This document shows, one piece after another, positions 1-5,672 of a stretch of DNA of 5,672 nucleotides (position 1 is its first letter; each line of letters begins with the position of its first letter). The DNA is from Thiotrichaceae bacterium (lineage in GTDB: Bacteria; Pseudomonadota; Gammaproteobacteria; Thiotrichales; Thiotrichaceae): assembly GCA_027009095.1 (NCBI GenBank), contig JALVDG010000027.1:1-5672 (forward strand), written 5' to 3'. Both the position numbers and the translations under genes were made by a program. Under the pieces are notes generated by a model. That model saw only the letters and a list, made by a program, of their open reading frames with translations, did not search any database and was not told where the DNA came from.

Positions 1-462
1 GTTCTGAAAACGCTTTAGAGCAGCACGTGTCTCGCTTCCTACAACACCATCAATTGCTCCCTTATAGTATCCTTTCGCTTTAAGCTTTCTTTGTAAAGCA
101 TAAACATCAATTCGAGGCTTTGCTGCTGGTGCATGTCTTACGGTTACCTTTTTTACTACCTTCTTACCATAAAAATGCCTTCCTTGAGGGTTTTTATGAC
201 AATGTTGAATTGATTTAGTCATTGAATTTGCAGGATGCGTGTGACAATTTGGATTACGTGGTCGTGGTGCAGGACGCTTTATAGGCGCTGGTTTTACAAC
301 AACAGGTGCAGGCTTAACAACAGGCGCAGGTTTTACAACGACAGGTTCAGGTTTTGCAGGTGCAACGACTGCAGGCTCTTGGATTTGTTGTTGTGAACAA
401 CCTGTTGTGAACATTCCTGTTATTACTAATGATGCGAGTGATAACTTCTGTATTTTATTCAT
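1..462 (-). CDS. Lipoprotein with HPAN His/Cys motif and peptidoglycan-binding domain (3' end cut by window edge)
   Basis: An open frame of 154 codons runs from ATG at 462 to the left edge without a stop, so the C-terminus is missing. Residues 1-22 form a lipoprotein signal with the lipidated Cys at 22 (context TTGC, a weak lipobox). Residue 23 is Ser, so there is no Asp +2 retention signal and outer-membrane sorting is likely. Residues 30-69 are a Pro/Val/Lys/Ala linker with repeated KPAPVV units. Residues 73-98 carry a His/Cys motif (CHTHPAN, then HCH, then HFY) that matches the repeat unit of the lipoprotein at 1208-1681. Residues 118-154 match a PG_binding_1 repeat (VYALQRKLKAKGYYKG, then GVVGSETRAALKRFQ). 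An AAGGGG ribosome binding site lies about 9 nt before the ATG. I infer a lipid-anchored protein that also binds the cell wall. The role of the HPAN motif is unknown. Confidence 0.85.
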   Translation of the reverse strand, partial: MNKIQKLSLASLVITGMFTTGCSQQQIQEPAVVAPAKPEPVVVKPAPVVKPAPVVVKPAPIKRPAPRPRNPNCHTHPANSMTKSIQHCHKNPQGRHFYGKKVVKKVTVRHAPAAKPRIDVYALQRKLKAKGYYKGAIDGVVGSETRAALKRFQN

Positions 463-545
463 TGATAGTGTCCCCTTTTAAAAATATTGTTCAATTAAAA
501 ATAATTTTTGCCCTTTTATTAAAATAATTTATTTTTTTAAAATTT

Positions 546-573
546 ATCTTAATAATTTCATACAACTTGTCAG
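546..573 (-). promoter_or_regulatory. Candidate sigma-70 promoter for the left lipoprotein
   Basis: On the minus strand CTGACA (568-573, 5 of 6 to the -35 consensus) and TAAGAT (546-551, 4 of 6 to the -10) are separated by 16 nt. This would give a leader of roughly 75-80 nt. The DNA is very AT-rich, so chance matches are common. Confidence 0.35.
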
Positions 574-579
574 TATGAA
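557..579. repeat. Perfect 7-bp dyad over the candidate promoter (possible operator)
   Basis: TTCATAC (557-563) and GTATGAA (573-579) are perfect inverted repeats around a 9-nt centre. The dyad covers the proposed -35 element of the left lipoprotein gene, as a repressor site might. The flanking 463-731 stretch is otherwise AT-rich DNA in which I see no further gene. Confidence 0.35.
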
Positions 580-731
580 TACAATATATCAATAATTATT
601 TTTATTTATATGTTTGATTATATTAATCTTGCCTAATACTACAGTAGTTTGTTTGGAAATAGAATAGTTAAAATGATGTGTGGTGCTAACCTTTTGCGTA
701 GCAAGCTGATTATTGCAACACTATTTACCTT

Positions 732-917
732 TTACCTTACTTTTTCTGTGTAAAGAGTAATATCTACAACATAAGAAGGAATAATTTCGATTTCAACTAA
801 AGCAGGATGTATTCGGCGTATATTGACACTATTTCCCTTGGCTTTTTCTTCGGCTCTAATGAGCATAACTTGTTGTGGACTTAAGTTTTCTCGAATGATT
901 TCTATGTGATGAGTCAT
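732..917 (-). CDS. Small hypothetical protein, 61 aa
   Basis: The product is not recognised. It begins MTHHIEIIRENLSPQQ and ends ITLYTEKVR. It has no signal peptide, membrane segment or cysteine, and is a mix of short charged helical (RAEEKAKG) and beta-like (ALVEIEIIPSYVVDITLY) stretches, suggesting a small cytosolic protein. The frame is open from an ATG at 932, but I prefer the ATG at 917: GGAGA sits 8 nt before it, while the upstream ATG has no ribosome binding site. A candidate promoter at 953-981 would give a leader of about 30 nt to this start. It lies alone between the two HPAN lipoproteins. It could be a spurious frame, since only the start context and the length in AT-rich DNA support it. 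Confidence 0.5.
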   Translation of the reverse strand: MTHHIEIIRENLSPQQVMLIRAEEKAKGNSVNIRRIHPALVEIEIIPSYVVDITLYTEKVR

Positions 918-952
918 AGGGAGATTCTCCATTGAGGCTTGGGGGAATACAC

Positions 953-981
953 ACTATATCCTTAGCAATTATCAAAGTGAA
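953..981 (-). promoter_or_regulatory. Candidate sigma-70 promoter for the 61-aa gene
   Basis: On the minus strand TTCACT (976-981, 4 of 6) and TATAGT (953-958, 5 of 6) are separated by 17 nt. The predicted transcription start near 946 suits a start codon at 917 better than one at 932. Confidence 0.35.
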
Positions 982-1063
982 AAAAATAAGACGGACTGTA
1001 AGATTCAATATTAATAAGTGTTATTTATGCTAAAGATTAAGATTTTGTTATTTTGCTTGTTTT

Positions 1064-1093
1064 TTGATATTGTATGAAAGACCTGCGTATAGA
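1064..1093 (+). promoter_or_regulatory. Candidate sigma-70 promoter for the triple-HPAN lipoprotein
   Basis: TTGATA (1064-1069, 5 of 6) and TATAGA (1088-1093, 4 of 6) are separated by 18 nt, predicting a leader of about 105 nt. The leader contains an inverted repeat GAACAAA (1112-1118) / TTTGTTC (1142-1148) and a direct repeat CGGAC flanking TATAGGG. None of these resembles a riboswitch I know. Confidence 0.35.
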
Positions 1094-1207
1094 GACTGTA
1101 CAAGTATTAGGGAACAAACAGAGAAAATTTAATCACTTTTATTTGTTCTACGGACACTCTTTATAGGGCGGACGCTTATATTTTTAACAAAATCAGAGGA
1201 TGATTGA

Positions 1208-1681
1208 ATGTCAATGAAAACACAACTATCTATTGCTAGCATTATGTTAGCAGGGCTTTTAGTTAGCGGATGTGGGATGCTTGGATCTGGAGTGTCACAA
1301 TCACAGAATGTAGTAGCACCCAAAAAAGCTAAAGTTGCAGTGAAAAACCCAAATACTCATGTTCATCCAGCAAATAAGTGTACTAACTCTGTTACGCATA
1401 CTCATGCAAATGGCTCTAAACCTCATAAGCATCGTTATAGTTGTGGGCCAAAGAGAAGTGCTAACTCTCACCGTCACCCTGCAAACAGATGTACAAAATC
1501 TATCTATCATTCTCATCCTAATGGCAAAAAGGCACATAAACATCGTTACAGTTGTCAGTCAAAGAGAGCAGTAAATGCAAATACACATCGCCACCCTGCA
1601 AATAGATATACTCACTCAGTGACTCATACCCATCCTAATGGAGCACGTAAACATAATCACACTTATACAAATCACCGTTAA
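1208..1681 (+). CDS. His-rich lipoprotein with three HPAN repeats
   Basis: The product is a 157-aa exported lipoprotein of unknown function. Residues 1-22 form a lipoprotein signal ending in LLVSGC, lipidated at Cys22. Gly23 gives no inner-membrane retention signal, so the outer membrane is likely. After a short basic linker come three units at residues 51-79, 88-116 and 127-153. Each follows HxHPANxCTxSxxHxHxNG, then three residues and HxHxY, usually ending xC. Each unit has six regularly placed His; units 1 and 2 also have two Cys each (58/79 and 95/116), and unit 3 has neither. Linkers are basic (GPKRSANS, QSKRAVNANT). AGAGGA lies 7 nt before the chosen ATG. The His pairs suggest Zn, Ni or Cu binding in the envelope, but this is inference. 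The signal peptide and the unit are shared with the protein at 1-462. A strong terminator follows directly, so it is probably transcribed alone. Confidence 0.9.
   Translation: MSMKTQLSIASIMLAGLLVSGCGMLGSGVSQSQNVVAPKKAKVAVKNPNTHVHPANKCTNSVTHTHANGSKPHKHRYSCGPKRSANSHRHPANRCTKSIYHSHPNGKKAHKHRYSCQSKRAVNANTHRHPANRYTHSVTHTHPNGARKHNHTYTNHR
1358..1666 (+). repeat. Three in-frame HPAN coding repeats
   Basis: Nucleotides 1358-1444, 1469-1555 and 1586-1666 encode the three 27-29 residue units, starting 111 and 117 nt apart. The nucleotide copies have diverged at many synonymous sites while the His, Pro-Ala-Asn, Thr, Ser, Asn-Gly and Tyr positions are kept. This points to older duplications under selection on the protein rather than a recent tandem expansion. 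Confidence 0.85.
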
Positions 1682-1688
1682 TTAGCAG

Positions 1689-2396
1689 TTAATTATTTTT
1701 GTTTTGTGGGGAAGCCATGTCTAATAACATGGCTTTTTTTCCTTTATTAATATCAAAATGATTATATTTGAAGAAATAAGCAGTGTGCTCTGCAACTTCT
1801 CTAGAAAAAACTAAACCTGTATGTGAGACAGGAAGTATTTTATGAGCATTTATTTTATGGTGTTCTGTTTCTTTTATCATTACCGTTCCATCACCTTGAA
1901 GAGGAAGCCCTCCCATAATGGAGGCAAGTCCAAAATTTTTCTTACCCGCAATCATTCCCCACTGCCTAGTTGATCTCCATTCAGGTATGTTTTCTCCTGA
2001 AAGCCCACGCTTCATACTATTAGATAGTATTTTTTTTATAATAGGCCAAGATTGTAGTTTTTGTGCAAACCAACTTCCTTGGATGGGCGTGCCTAGCATG
2101 ACGATATTACCTTTGGGGATATCATCGTCAAACTGATCAAGTAGATGAGCGATAACAAGACCACCTAAGCTATGTCCGATAATGTGTAAATTATTTACTG
2201 ATAATTCGAGTATTTTTTTGTGGATAATTTTAGCATTTGCGGAAGGTGTTTTTAAAATAGATTGATATGAAATGGTATGGACGACAAATCCCTCTTTTCT
2301 AAGCTGTCTTGCTAGATAGAACATTTGCAAGGCATTCATTAAAATACCATGTAAGATAAGAATATGAGGGTGATTTTTGACTTCTTTAGAATTCAA
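1689..2396 (-). CDS. Alpha/beta-hydrolase, lipase/esterase-like
   Basis: This 235-aa cytosolic serine hydrolase resembles triacylglycerol lipase and PGAP1-like acyl hydrolases; the substrate is unknown. The oxyanion region LILHGI is at residues 13-18, the nucleophile elbow GHSLGG at 74-79 (Ser76), the acid GDGTV at 168-172 (Asp169), and the catalytic His in SHTGL at 191-195 (His192). The full triad is present in the expected order, so it should be active. There is no signal peptide. The start is TTG at 2396: a stop codon lies immediately upstream in frame, and the next ATG (codon 20) falls after the HGI motif. The ribosome binding site is weak (AAAG, 7 nt). It starts 21 nt after the ygfZ stop, suggesting cotranscription. 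Its last residues (about 219-229) are encoded by the terminator of the convergent lipoprotein gene. Confidence 0.88.
   Translation of the reverse strand: MNSKEVKNHPHILILHGILMNALQMFYLARQLRKEGFVVHTISYQSILKTPSANAKIIHKKILELSVNNLHIIGHSLGGLVIAHLLDQFDDDIPKGNIVMLGTPIQGSWFAQKLQSWPIIKKILSNSMKRGLSGENIPEWRSTRQWGMIAGKKNFGLASIMGGLPLQGDGTVMIKETEHHKINAHKILPVSHTGLVFSREVAEHTAYFFKYNHFDINKGKKAMLLDMASPQNKNN
1712..1740 (+). terminator. Intrinsic terminator of the HPAN lipoprotein gene
   Basis: A perfect 8-bp stem AAGCCATG (1712-1719) / CATGGCTT (1728-1735) with an 8-nt loop is followed by TTTTT, 31 nt after the lipoprotein stop. On the opposite strand the stem is followed by CCCC with no U-run, so it should act only on plus-strand transcripts. 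It lies inside the hydrolase coding sequence. Confidence 0.9.
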
Positions 2397-2417
2397 TTAT
2401 GTACTTTATCGAGCTAT

Positions 2418-3458
2418 CTATTCGCTATCATCAACAGGGTATGGTAGCTCAAGTAGTGTAATATTTTTCTCTTTAATACTTAGCTTTTTATCTGCATGTG
2501 CAATTTTTAAAATCGCTAATGCTTCTGCCTTTCCTGATGGGTTGATAACAGCCGTTAGTATTTTTCCTGCTTCGCTATCAGTAAAACCTTCTGCATATAT
2601 TTTTTCTCCAACCTGGGGAAGCTTGTCGCTATCAATCTCTATGCGATACATACGACGCTTGTTTTTACCAAGGTACTTTAGGCGAGCGACAATTTCTTGT
2701 CCTGGGTAACAGCCTTTTTGAAAATCAACACCATCGATGACTTGTAAATTAAGCATTTGAGGTATCCATGCTTCAGAGCTGTCTTTGCTTATGACAGGTA
2801 GTCCTGCCAAAATATTTAGGTAATCCCAACCATTACTGCTGACAGGTGCAGCATGTACATTACAGTGTTCCCATAAACTCATTGCATCATCAATATCGCC
2901 AAAAACTTCAAAGCGAGGAACAGTTCCTGGTAGGCGCAGGATACTTAAACTACCATATTGAATAGTTTGATTTGTTTCAACAGGAAGAGGGGTTTTGTTC
3001 AGAATATTTTTTAAGTATTGTTCAGCGTACTCACCTGCATAGCCAAAATGTATAAGATTTTCAGAACTATCTTTAATATTAACTTTCGACATCATTACGT
3101 ACATACGTAATTTTTTAATAACAGATGATATTAAGTCGGCAGGAAGTGTTAGATAATAGCTATTAGCGCGTTTAAATACTCTAAAGTTAGCAATAACACG
3201 TCCTTTAGGAGAACACCAAGCACTTAATTGATGGGTTGTTTCGCTAACACGACGAATATCATTTGTTAATTGGTTTTGTAAAAATGATTCGGCATCGTCC
3301 CCACTAACTTCAATGATTCCACGATCAGATAAATCAGATAATACAGAACCTTGGGGAGGTATGCGATTTTCACGACTAGGGTTGCCAAAAGATATTAATT
3401 TTTCAGCTTCAAATTCAGCACCATTATCTATAAGAAATTCTTTCCAAGCAGGCTTCAT
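2418..3458 (-). CDS. ygfZ: tRNA-modifying / Fe-S cluster protein YgfZ (folate-binding, GcvT-like)
   Basis: This 346-aa member of the YgfZ/GcvT family is a cytosolic, folate-binding protein. In Escherichia coli YgfZ supports certain Fe-S enzymes, including the tRNA methylthiolase MiaB; the mitochondrial relative is IBA57. The signature KGCYPGQE at residues 248-255 contains the functionally essential Cys250. The N-terminal GcvT-like part shows SDRGIIEVSGDDAESFLQ (about 44-61), QLTNDI and WCSPKGRV (81-88). The C-terminal beta-barrel follows from about 265. Length is near the usual 320-350. AAGGA lies 8 nt before the ATG. It is probably cotranscribed with the downstream hydrolase. The upstream leader contains possible hairpins involving the ribosome binding site. 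Confidence 0.95.
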   Translation of the reverse strand: MKPAWKEFLIDNGAEFEAEKLISFGNPSRENRIPPQGSVLSDLSDRGIIEVSGDDAESFLQNQLTNDIRRVSETTHQLSAWCSPKGRVIANFRVFKRANSYYLTLPADLISSVIKKLRMYVMMSKVNIKDSSENLIHFGYAGEYAEQYLKNILNKTPLPVETNQTIQYGSLSILRLPGTVPRFEVFGDIDDAMSLWEHCNVHAAPVSSNGWDYLNILAGLPVISKDSSEAWIPQMLNLQVIDGVDFQKGCYPGQEIVARLKYLGKNKRRMYRIEIDSDKLPQVGEKIYAEGFTDSEAGKILTAVINPSGKAEALAILKIAHADKKLSIKEKNITLLELPYPVDDSE

Positions 3459-3466
3459 GGTGATTT

Positions 3467-3497
3467 TCCTTTATAAACTAGCCTAAAAGGATAGTTT
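3467..3497 (-). promoter_or_regulatory. Competing hairpins over the ygfZ ribosome binding site
   Basis: In the ygfZ leader (minus strand), TCCTTT (plus 3486-3491) can pair with the ribosome binding site AAAGGA (plus 3467-3472) across a 13-nt loop. A second pair, AAACTA/TAGTTT (plus 3492-3497 and 3475-3480), interleaves with the first, so the two stems are either alternatives or a pseudoknot. Both have only 6 bp and are AT-rich, so this is tentative. Confidence 0.3.
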
Positions 3498-3511
3498 AAT
3501 CTTCATGATTT

Positions 3512-3629
3512 TTCAGATAAGAGCCTTTAGCACTTCAGCAATATTGCTGGATGGTACTATTTTTTAGAGGCTCTTTATAAGATAAGCAATATTATCTGAA
3601 TCTGTGCCGCATTGAAGTCACTGATTCAG
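3512..3629. repeat. Nested and competing inverted repeats between ppiC and ygfZ
   Basis: Outer arms TTCAGATAA (3512-3520) and TTATCTGAA (3592-3600) are perfect. Inside, AAGAGCCT (3519-3526) pairs with AGGCTCTT (3568-3575). Innermost is a perfect 14-bp palindrome CAGCAATATTGCTG (3536-3549), whose AGCAATATT recurs at 3585-3593. A further arm, CTGAATC (3596-3602) with GATTCAG (3623-3629), shares bases with the outer arm and would compete with it. No U-run follows on the minus strand, so it is not a canonical terminator. It could be a structured leader, an mRNA-stabilising element or a small palindromic mobile repeat. Confidence 0.6.
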
Positions 3630-3638
3630 GTATTATAG

Positions 3639-4514
3639 TTACTTTTTATCTTCAGTTTTTTCTTTAGGGAGGTTAATTTTAATATCTGCGGTTTTCTTTA
3701 TTTTATCCATATAAGCTAGCATTTTCTTTTGTGATAACTTGCGTGTTAGCTTTGGCTTTAAAACATCTAAGGTCGGTAATTTGGCATCACGAATATCTTC
3801 TAGCTTAATGACATGATAGCCAAACTGTGTTTTTACAGGCTCTTTAGATATATCACCTTTTTTCATTTTTTTAATCGCATCAGCGAAAGCAGGAACCATG
3901 GTATTTGCTTTAAACCATCCTAAACTACCACCATTTTTAGCAGAAGGACCAGTTGATTTTTTCTCGGCAATTTTAGCAAAATCAGCACCTCCAGCAATTT
4001 CTTTAATAACAGCTTTCGCTTCATCTTCCGTCTTCAACAGGATATGACGCGCATTAAACTCTTTTGCTGCTAGTTTTTTTACTGTTTCATCATATTCTTT
4101 TTTGATCTCTGCTTCAGAGATATCAAAAGATTTAACTTTCTCTTTTGTCCATGTTGTTAGTAGAACATTACGAGTGAAGTCACTGATTTTTTTCTTAATA
4201 TCTGCTCGTGATAGAATATCCGTTTTCTTTGCTTCTTGAAGTGCTAATTCTGTCGCTACTAAATCATCGAGAGCTTCTGCAGGCTTTACAGCACTACCAC
4301 TTGGTGATCTTTTGATGATTTTAAGATAAGCATCTAAGGCACTTTTCATGATTTTATCGCCATTAACAGTAGCGACAACGGTGTCTTCTTTTTTTACATC
4401 ACTTGCCTTTTCGTCTTTTGCATGAACAACACTGATAGCAAGTCCTATGCTTAATAATGCCGTTGCTAAAAATGGTTTTTTTATTTTTTGATTAATATTA
4501 GTACTAAATTGCAT
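3639..4514 (-). CDS. Exported PpiC-type peptidyl-prolyl cis-trans isomerase
   Basis: This 291-aa periplasmic parvulin-family foldase catalyses cis-trans isomerisation of Xaa-Pro bonds in exported proteins. Residues 1-32 are a signal peptide with a likely cut after VVHA. An N-terminal helical chaperone-like region (about 45-150) opens with VVATVNGDKI, typical of PrsA/Cbf2/SurA relatives. The parvulin domain (about 153-242) shows FNARHILLKTEDEA, then NGGSLGWF (194-201), VPAFADAI, and QFGYHVIKLED (230-240). The C-terminal tail is Lys-rich. It has a single parvulin domain, so it is PrsA/PpiC-like and not SurA. A weak AGAGA ribosome binding site precedes the ATG. It follows yciI by 78 nt. A neighbouring yciB-yciI-isomerase order is familiar from other Proteobacteria. 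Confidence 0.93.
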   Translation of the reverse strand: MQFSTNINQKIKKPFLATALLSIGLAISVVHAKDEKASDVKKEDTVVATVNGDKIMKSALDAYLKIIKRSPSGSAVKPAEALDDLVATELALQEAKKTDILSRADIKKKISDFTRNVLLTTWTKEKVKSFDISEAEIKKEYDETVKKLAAKEFNARHILLKTEDEAKAVIKEIAGGADFAKIAEKKSTGPSAKNGGSLGWFKANTMVPAFADAIKKMKKGDISKEPVKTQFGYHVIKLEDIRDAKLPTLDVLKPKLTRKLSQKKMLAYMDKIKKTADIKINLPKEKTEDKK

Positions 4515-4572
4515 AGTTATATCTCTATGTTGTAAAAATGATTTTGTGTGAATATTTTAAAATAACAGAAGC

Positions 4573-4598
4573 CCCTAGGTAGTTTAAAAAATCTAGGG
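4573..4598. repeat. 6-bp inverted repeat enclosing the yciI stop codon
   Basis: CCCTAG (4573-4578) and CTAGGG (4593-4598) form a perfect 6-bp stem with a 14-nt AT-rich loop. The yciI TAG stop lies in one arm. No U-run follows on the minus strand, so it would be at most a weak attenuator or 3' stabiliser between yciI and ppiC. Confidence 0.35.
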
Positions 4599-4892
4599 AA
4601 GTACCTTTTTAAAGGGTTTAACTGTTACTTTAGCGTAAACTCCAGCTTCAAGGTAAGGGTCAATATCAGCCCATGCTTGCGCATCTTTTAATGACGCAAA
4701 CTCAGCGACAACAAGACTACCTGTAAATCCTGCTGTTCCAGGGTCATCACTATCAATAGATGGGTGTGGTCCCGCAAGAATCAAGCGCCCCTCTGCTTTT
4801 AATTGCTGCAAGCGCTCTATATGAGCAGGACGAGCAGCAAGGCGTTTCTCTAGACTATTGTTAATATCTTCGGAAATAATGGCATAAAGCAT
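4593..4892 (-). CDS. yciI: YciI family protein
   Basis: This 99-aa small cytosolic protein belongs to the YciI family (dimeric alpha-beta barrel, ferredoxin-like fold), whose catalytic role is poorly defined. The typical start [10 protein letters not shown] is present. So are [17 protein letters not shown] with the family His (His24), LAGPHP at 39-44, GSLVVAEF at 58-65, and the family Asp-Pro near 78-79 (DPYLEAGVY). The frame is open to an ATG at 4946, but those 18 extra codons overlap yciB and are not part of the family. The ATG at 4892 has AAGGA 8 nt upstream, within the last codons of yciB, and the two genes are separated by 4 nt, so they are probably translationally coupled. Confidence 0.93.
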   Translation of the reverse strand: MLYAIISEDINNSLEKRLAARPAHIERLQQLKAEGRLILAGPHPSIDSDDPGTAGFTGSLVVAEFASLKDAQAWADIDPYLEAGVYAKVTVKPFKKVLP

Positions 4893-4896
4893 TTCT

Positions 4897-5526
4897 TTAT
4901 TCCTTCTCCTCTTCAGCATGTTTGCTAATGTAAATTCCTTGAGCAACCATAAAAATAATGGTCAAACCTAAAATACCAAACATCTTAAAATTCACCCAAA
5001 CATCCAGATTATCTTGCTGTTTTGCGTATATTTCATACACGATAAGATTAAGAATCCCGACCATAATAAAAAATACTCCCCAAGACAAGTTAAGGTTTTT
5101 CCATATTTGCTTGGGAACACTAATAGCATGAGACATCATGCGCTCTATTAATGGTTTCTCACCAATGTAGAAGCTACCTAGTATAATGGCAGCAAAAATC
5201 CAATTAAAAATGGTTACTTTCCAAGCTATATAGTCAGGGTTTTTAAGGATCACCGTTAATGTGCCAAAAACTAATAGAACAAGTAGCGAGATAACATGCA
5301 TTTTCTCAAGGCGACGATAGATGAGCCAATGTATGATATTTTGCAAAACTGTTGCTAAAATAATCACAAAAGTTGCCATAAAAATAGCATCCTTACTATT
5401 ACCAGCTGTTAGGTCGACAAAAGGTAATTGGTTGACTGTTTCTATCAGGCTATTTGGTAGGCTATCGTAAAATTTAAAGGTTAGGAAAAAAAGTAGAACG
5501 GGTATAAAGTCAAAAAGTGCTTTCAT
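4897..5526 (-). CDS. yciB: Inner-membrane septation protein YciB (IspZ)
   Basis: This 209-aa multi-pass inner-membrane protein of the YciB/IspZ family is linked in E. coli and Shigella to cell-envelope synthesis and septation. The characteristic N-terminus [14 protein letters not shown] is present, followed by FKFYD. Hydrophobic segments lie near residues 5-20, 47-70, 78-95, 103-121, 148-167 and 181-200. The family-like [12 protein letters not shown] and EKPLIERMM stretch is at 108-131. It is longer than E. coli YciB (about 179 aa), mainly through the loop after the first helix. The C-terminus EEEKE is encoded by the purine-rich stretch that serves as the yciI ribosome binding site. No clear ribosome binding site precedes the ATG, but the start matches the family. 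It is the first visible gene of the minus-strand run. Confidence 0.95.
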   Translation of the reverse strand: MKALFDFIPVLLFFLTFKFYDSLPNSLIETVNQLPFVDLTAGNSKDAIFMATFVIILATVLQNIIHWLIYRRLEKMHVISLLVLLVFGTLTVILKNPDYIAWKVTIFNWIFAAIILGSFYIGEKPLIERMMSHAISVPKQIWKNLNLSWGVFFIMVGILNLIVYEIYAKQQDNLDVWVNFKMFGILGLTIIFMVAQGIYISKHAEEEKE

Positions 5527-5672
5527 AAGTATGTTTTTTAATTCTTAGTAGAGATGCTATTTAATAAAATTAGCTTAGAAAAATAAATTTAATCATAATT
5601 TAGACAAACAAGTATGTGGTTTATTTTTCTTAATATCTACCTGCTTAACTATTTTATGTGTAAATAATAGGG
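5527..5672. other. AT-rich non-coding region upstream of yciB
   Basis: No gene is evident in these 146 nt. A minus-strand TATGAT (5592-5597, 5 of 6 to the -10 consensus) lies about 65 nt before the yciB start but lacks a convincing -35. No terminator hairpin was seen, so whether yciB begins the operon cannot be settled here. Confidence 0.4.

Noticed and set aside
638..648. Small palindrome ACTACAGTAGT considered as a terminator of the 61-aa gene
   Set aside because: It could form only a 4-bp stem and has no proper U-run on the minus strand.
918..932. Longer start for the 61-aa gene at 932
   Set aside because: There is no ribosome binding site before it, while the ATG at 917 has GGAGA at good spacing.
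1129..1543. Minus-strand open frames across the right lipoprotein gene (1129-1323 and 1301-1543)
   Set aside because: They lie antisense to a well-supported lipoprotein gene, have no ribosome binding site and give implausible compositions.
1359..1574. Plus-strand 71-codon frame inside the lipoprotein gene
   Set aside because: It is an out-of-frame shadow of the HPAN repeats; its hydrophobic pattern comes from reading the His codons out of frame.
1358..1666. Repeats considered as a CRISPR array
   Set aside because: The repeats are in frame, encode a conserved peptide unit and differ at synonymous sites, unlike CRISPR repeats.
1918..2709. Plus-strand frames at 1918-2136 and 2377-2709
   Set aside because: Both are antisense to the hydrolase and ygfZ, whose catalytic and signature motifs are intact.
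4893..4946. Longer yciI start at 4946
   Set aside because: The extra residues overlap yciB, are unlike the family, and the ATG at 4892 has the better ribosome binding site and the standard N-terminus.

Overview
This 5.7 kb window is AT-rich and comes from a bacterium, most likely a low-GC gammaproteobacterium. The signs are a classical lipoprotein signal (lipobox) on two exported proteins, the proteobacterial inner-membrane protein YciB next to YciI, a periplasmic parvulin-type isomerase, and the tRNA-modification/Fe-S protein YgfZ. The species cannot be named from the sequence.

Left part (1-1740), accessory: two related exported lipoproteins point away from each other. The left one (minus strand, runs off the left edge) has a lipoprotein signal, a Pro/Val/Lys-rich linker, one His/Cys-rich HxHPAN unit and a C-terminal peptidoglycan-binding repeat. 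The right one (1208-1681, plus strand) has a lipoprotein signal followed by three copies of the same HPAN unit, with 20 histidines in 107 residues. Their signal peptides also resemble each other and both place the lipidated Cys at residue 22. Between them lies a small gene of unknown function (732-917, minus) in AT-rich DNA holding candidate promoters. I do not recognise the HPAN unit as a named domain. It looks like a cell-envelope metal-binding or structural module and is the most novel thing here.

Right part (1689-5526), housekeeping: five minus-strand genes. Transcription order is yciB, yciI, a PpiC-type peptidyl-prolyl isomerase, ygfZ, then an alpha/beta-hydrolase. yciB and yciI are 4 nt apart; ygfZ and the hydrolase are 21 nt apart, and the hydrolase uses a TTG start. 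The 180-nt gap between ppiC and ygfZ holds an intricate set of nested and competing inverted repeats and possible hairpins over the ygfZ ribosome binding site. The plus-strand lipoprotein and the hydrolase converge with 7 nt between stop codons, so the strong intrinsic terminator of the lipoprotein lies inside the hydrolase coding sequence.

The stretches without genes (463-731, 918-1207, 3459-3638, 5527-5672) are all under 300 nt. No tRNA, rRNA, CRISPR or insertion sequence was seen.
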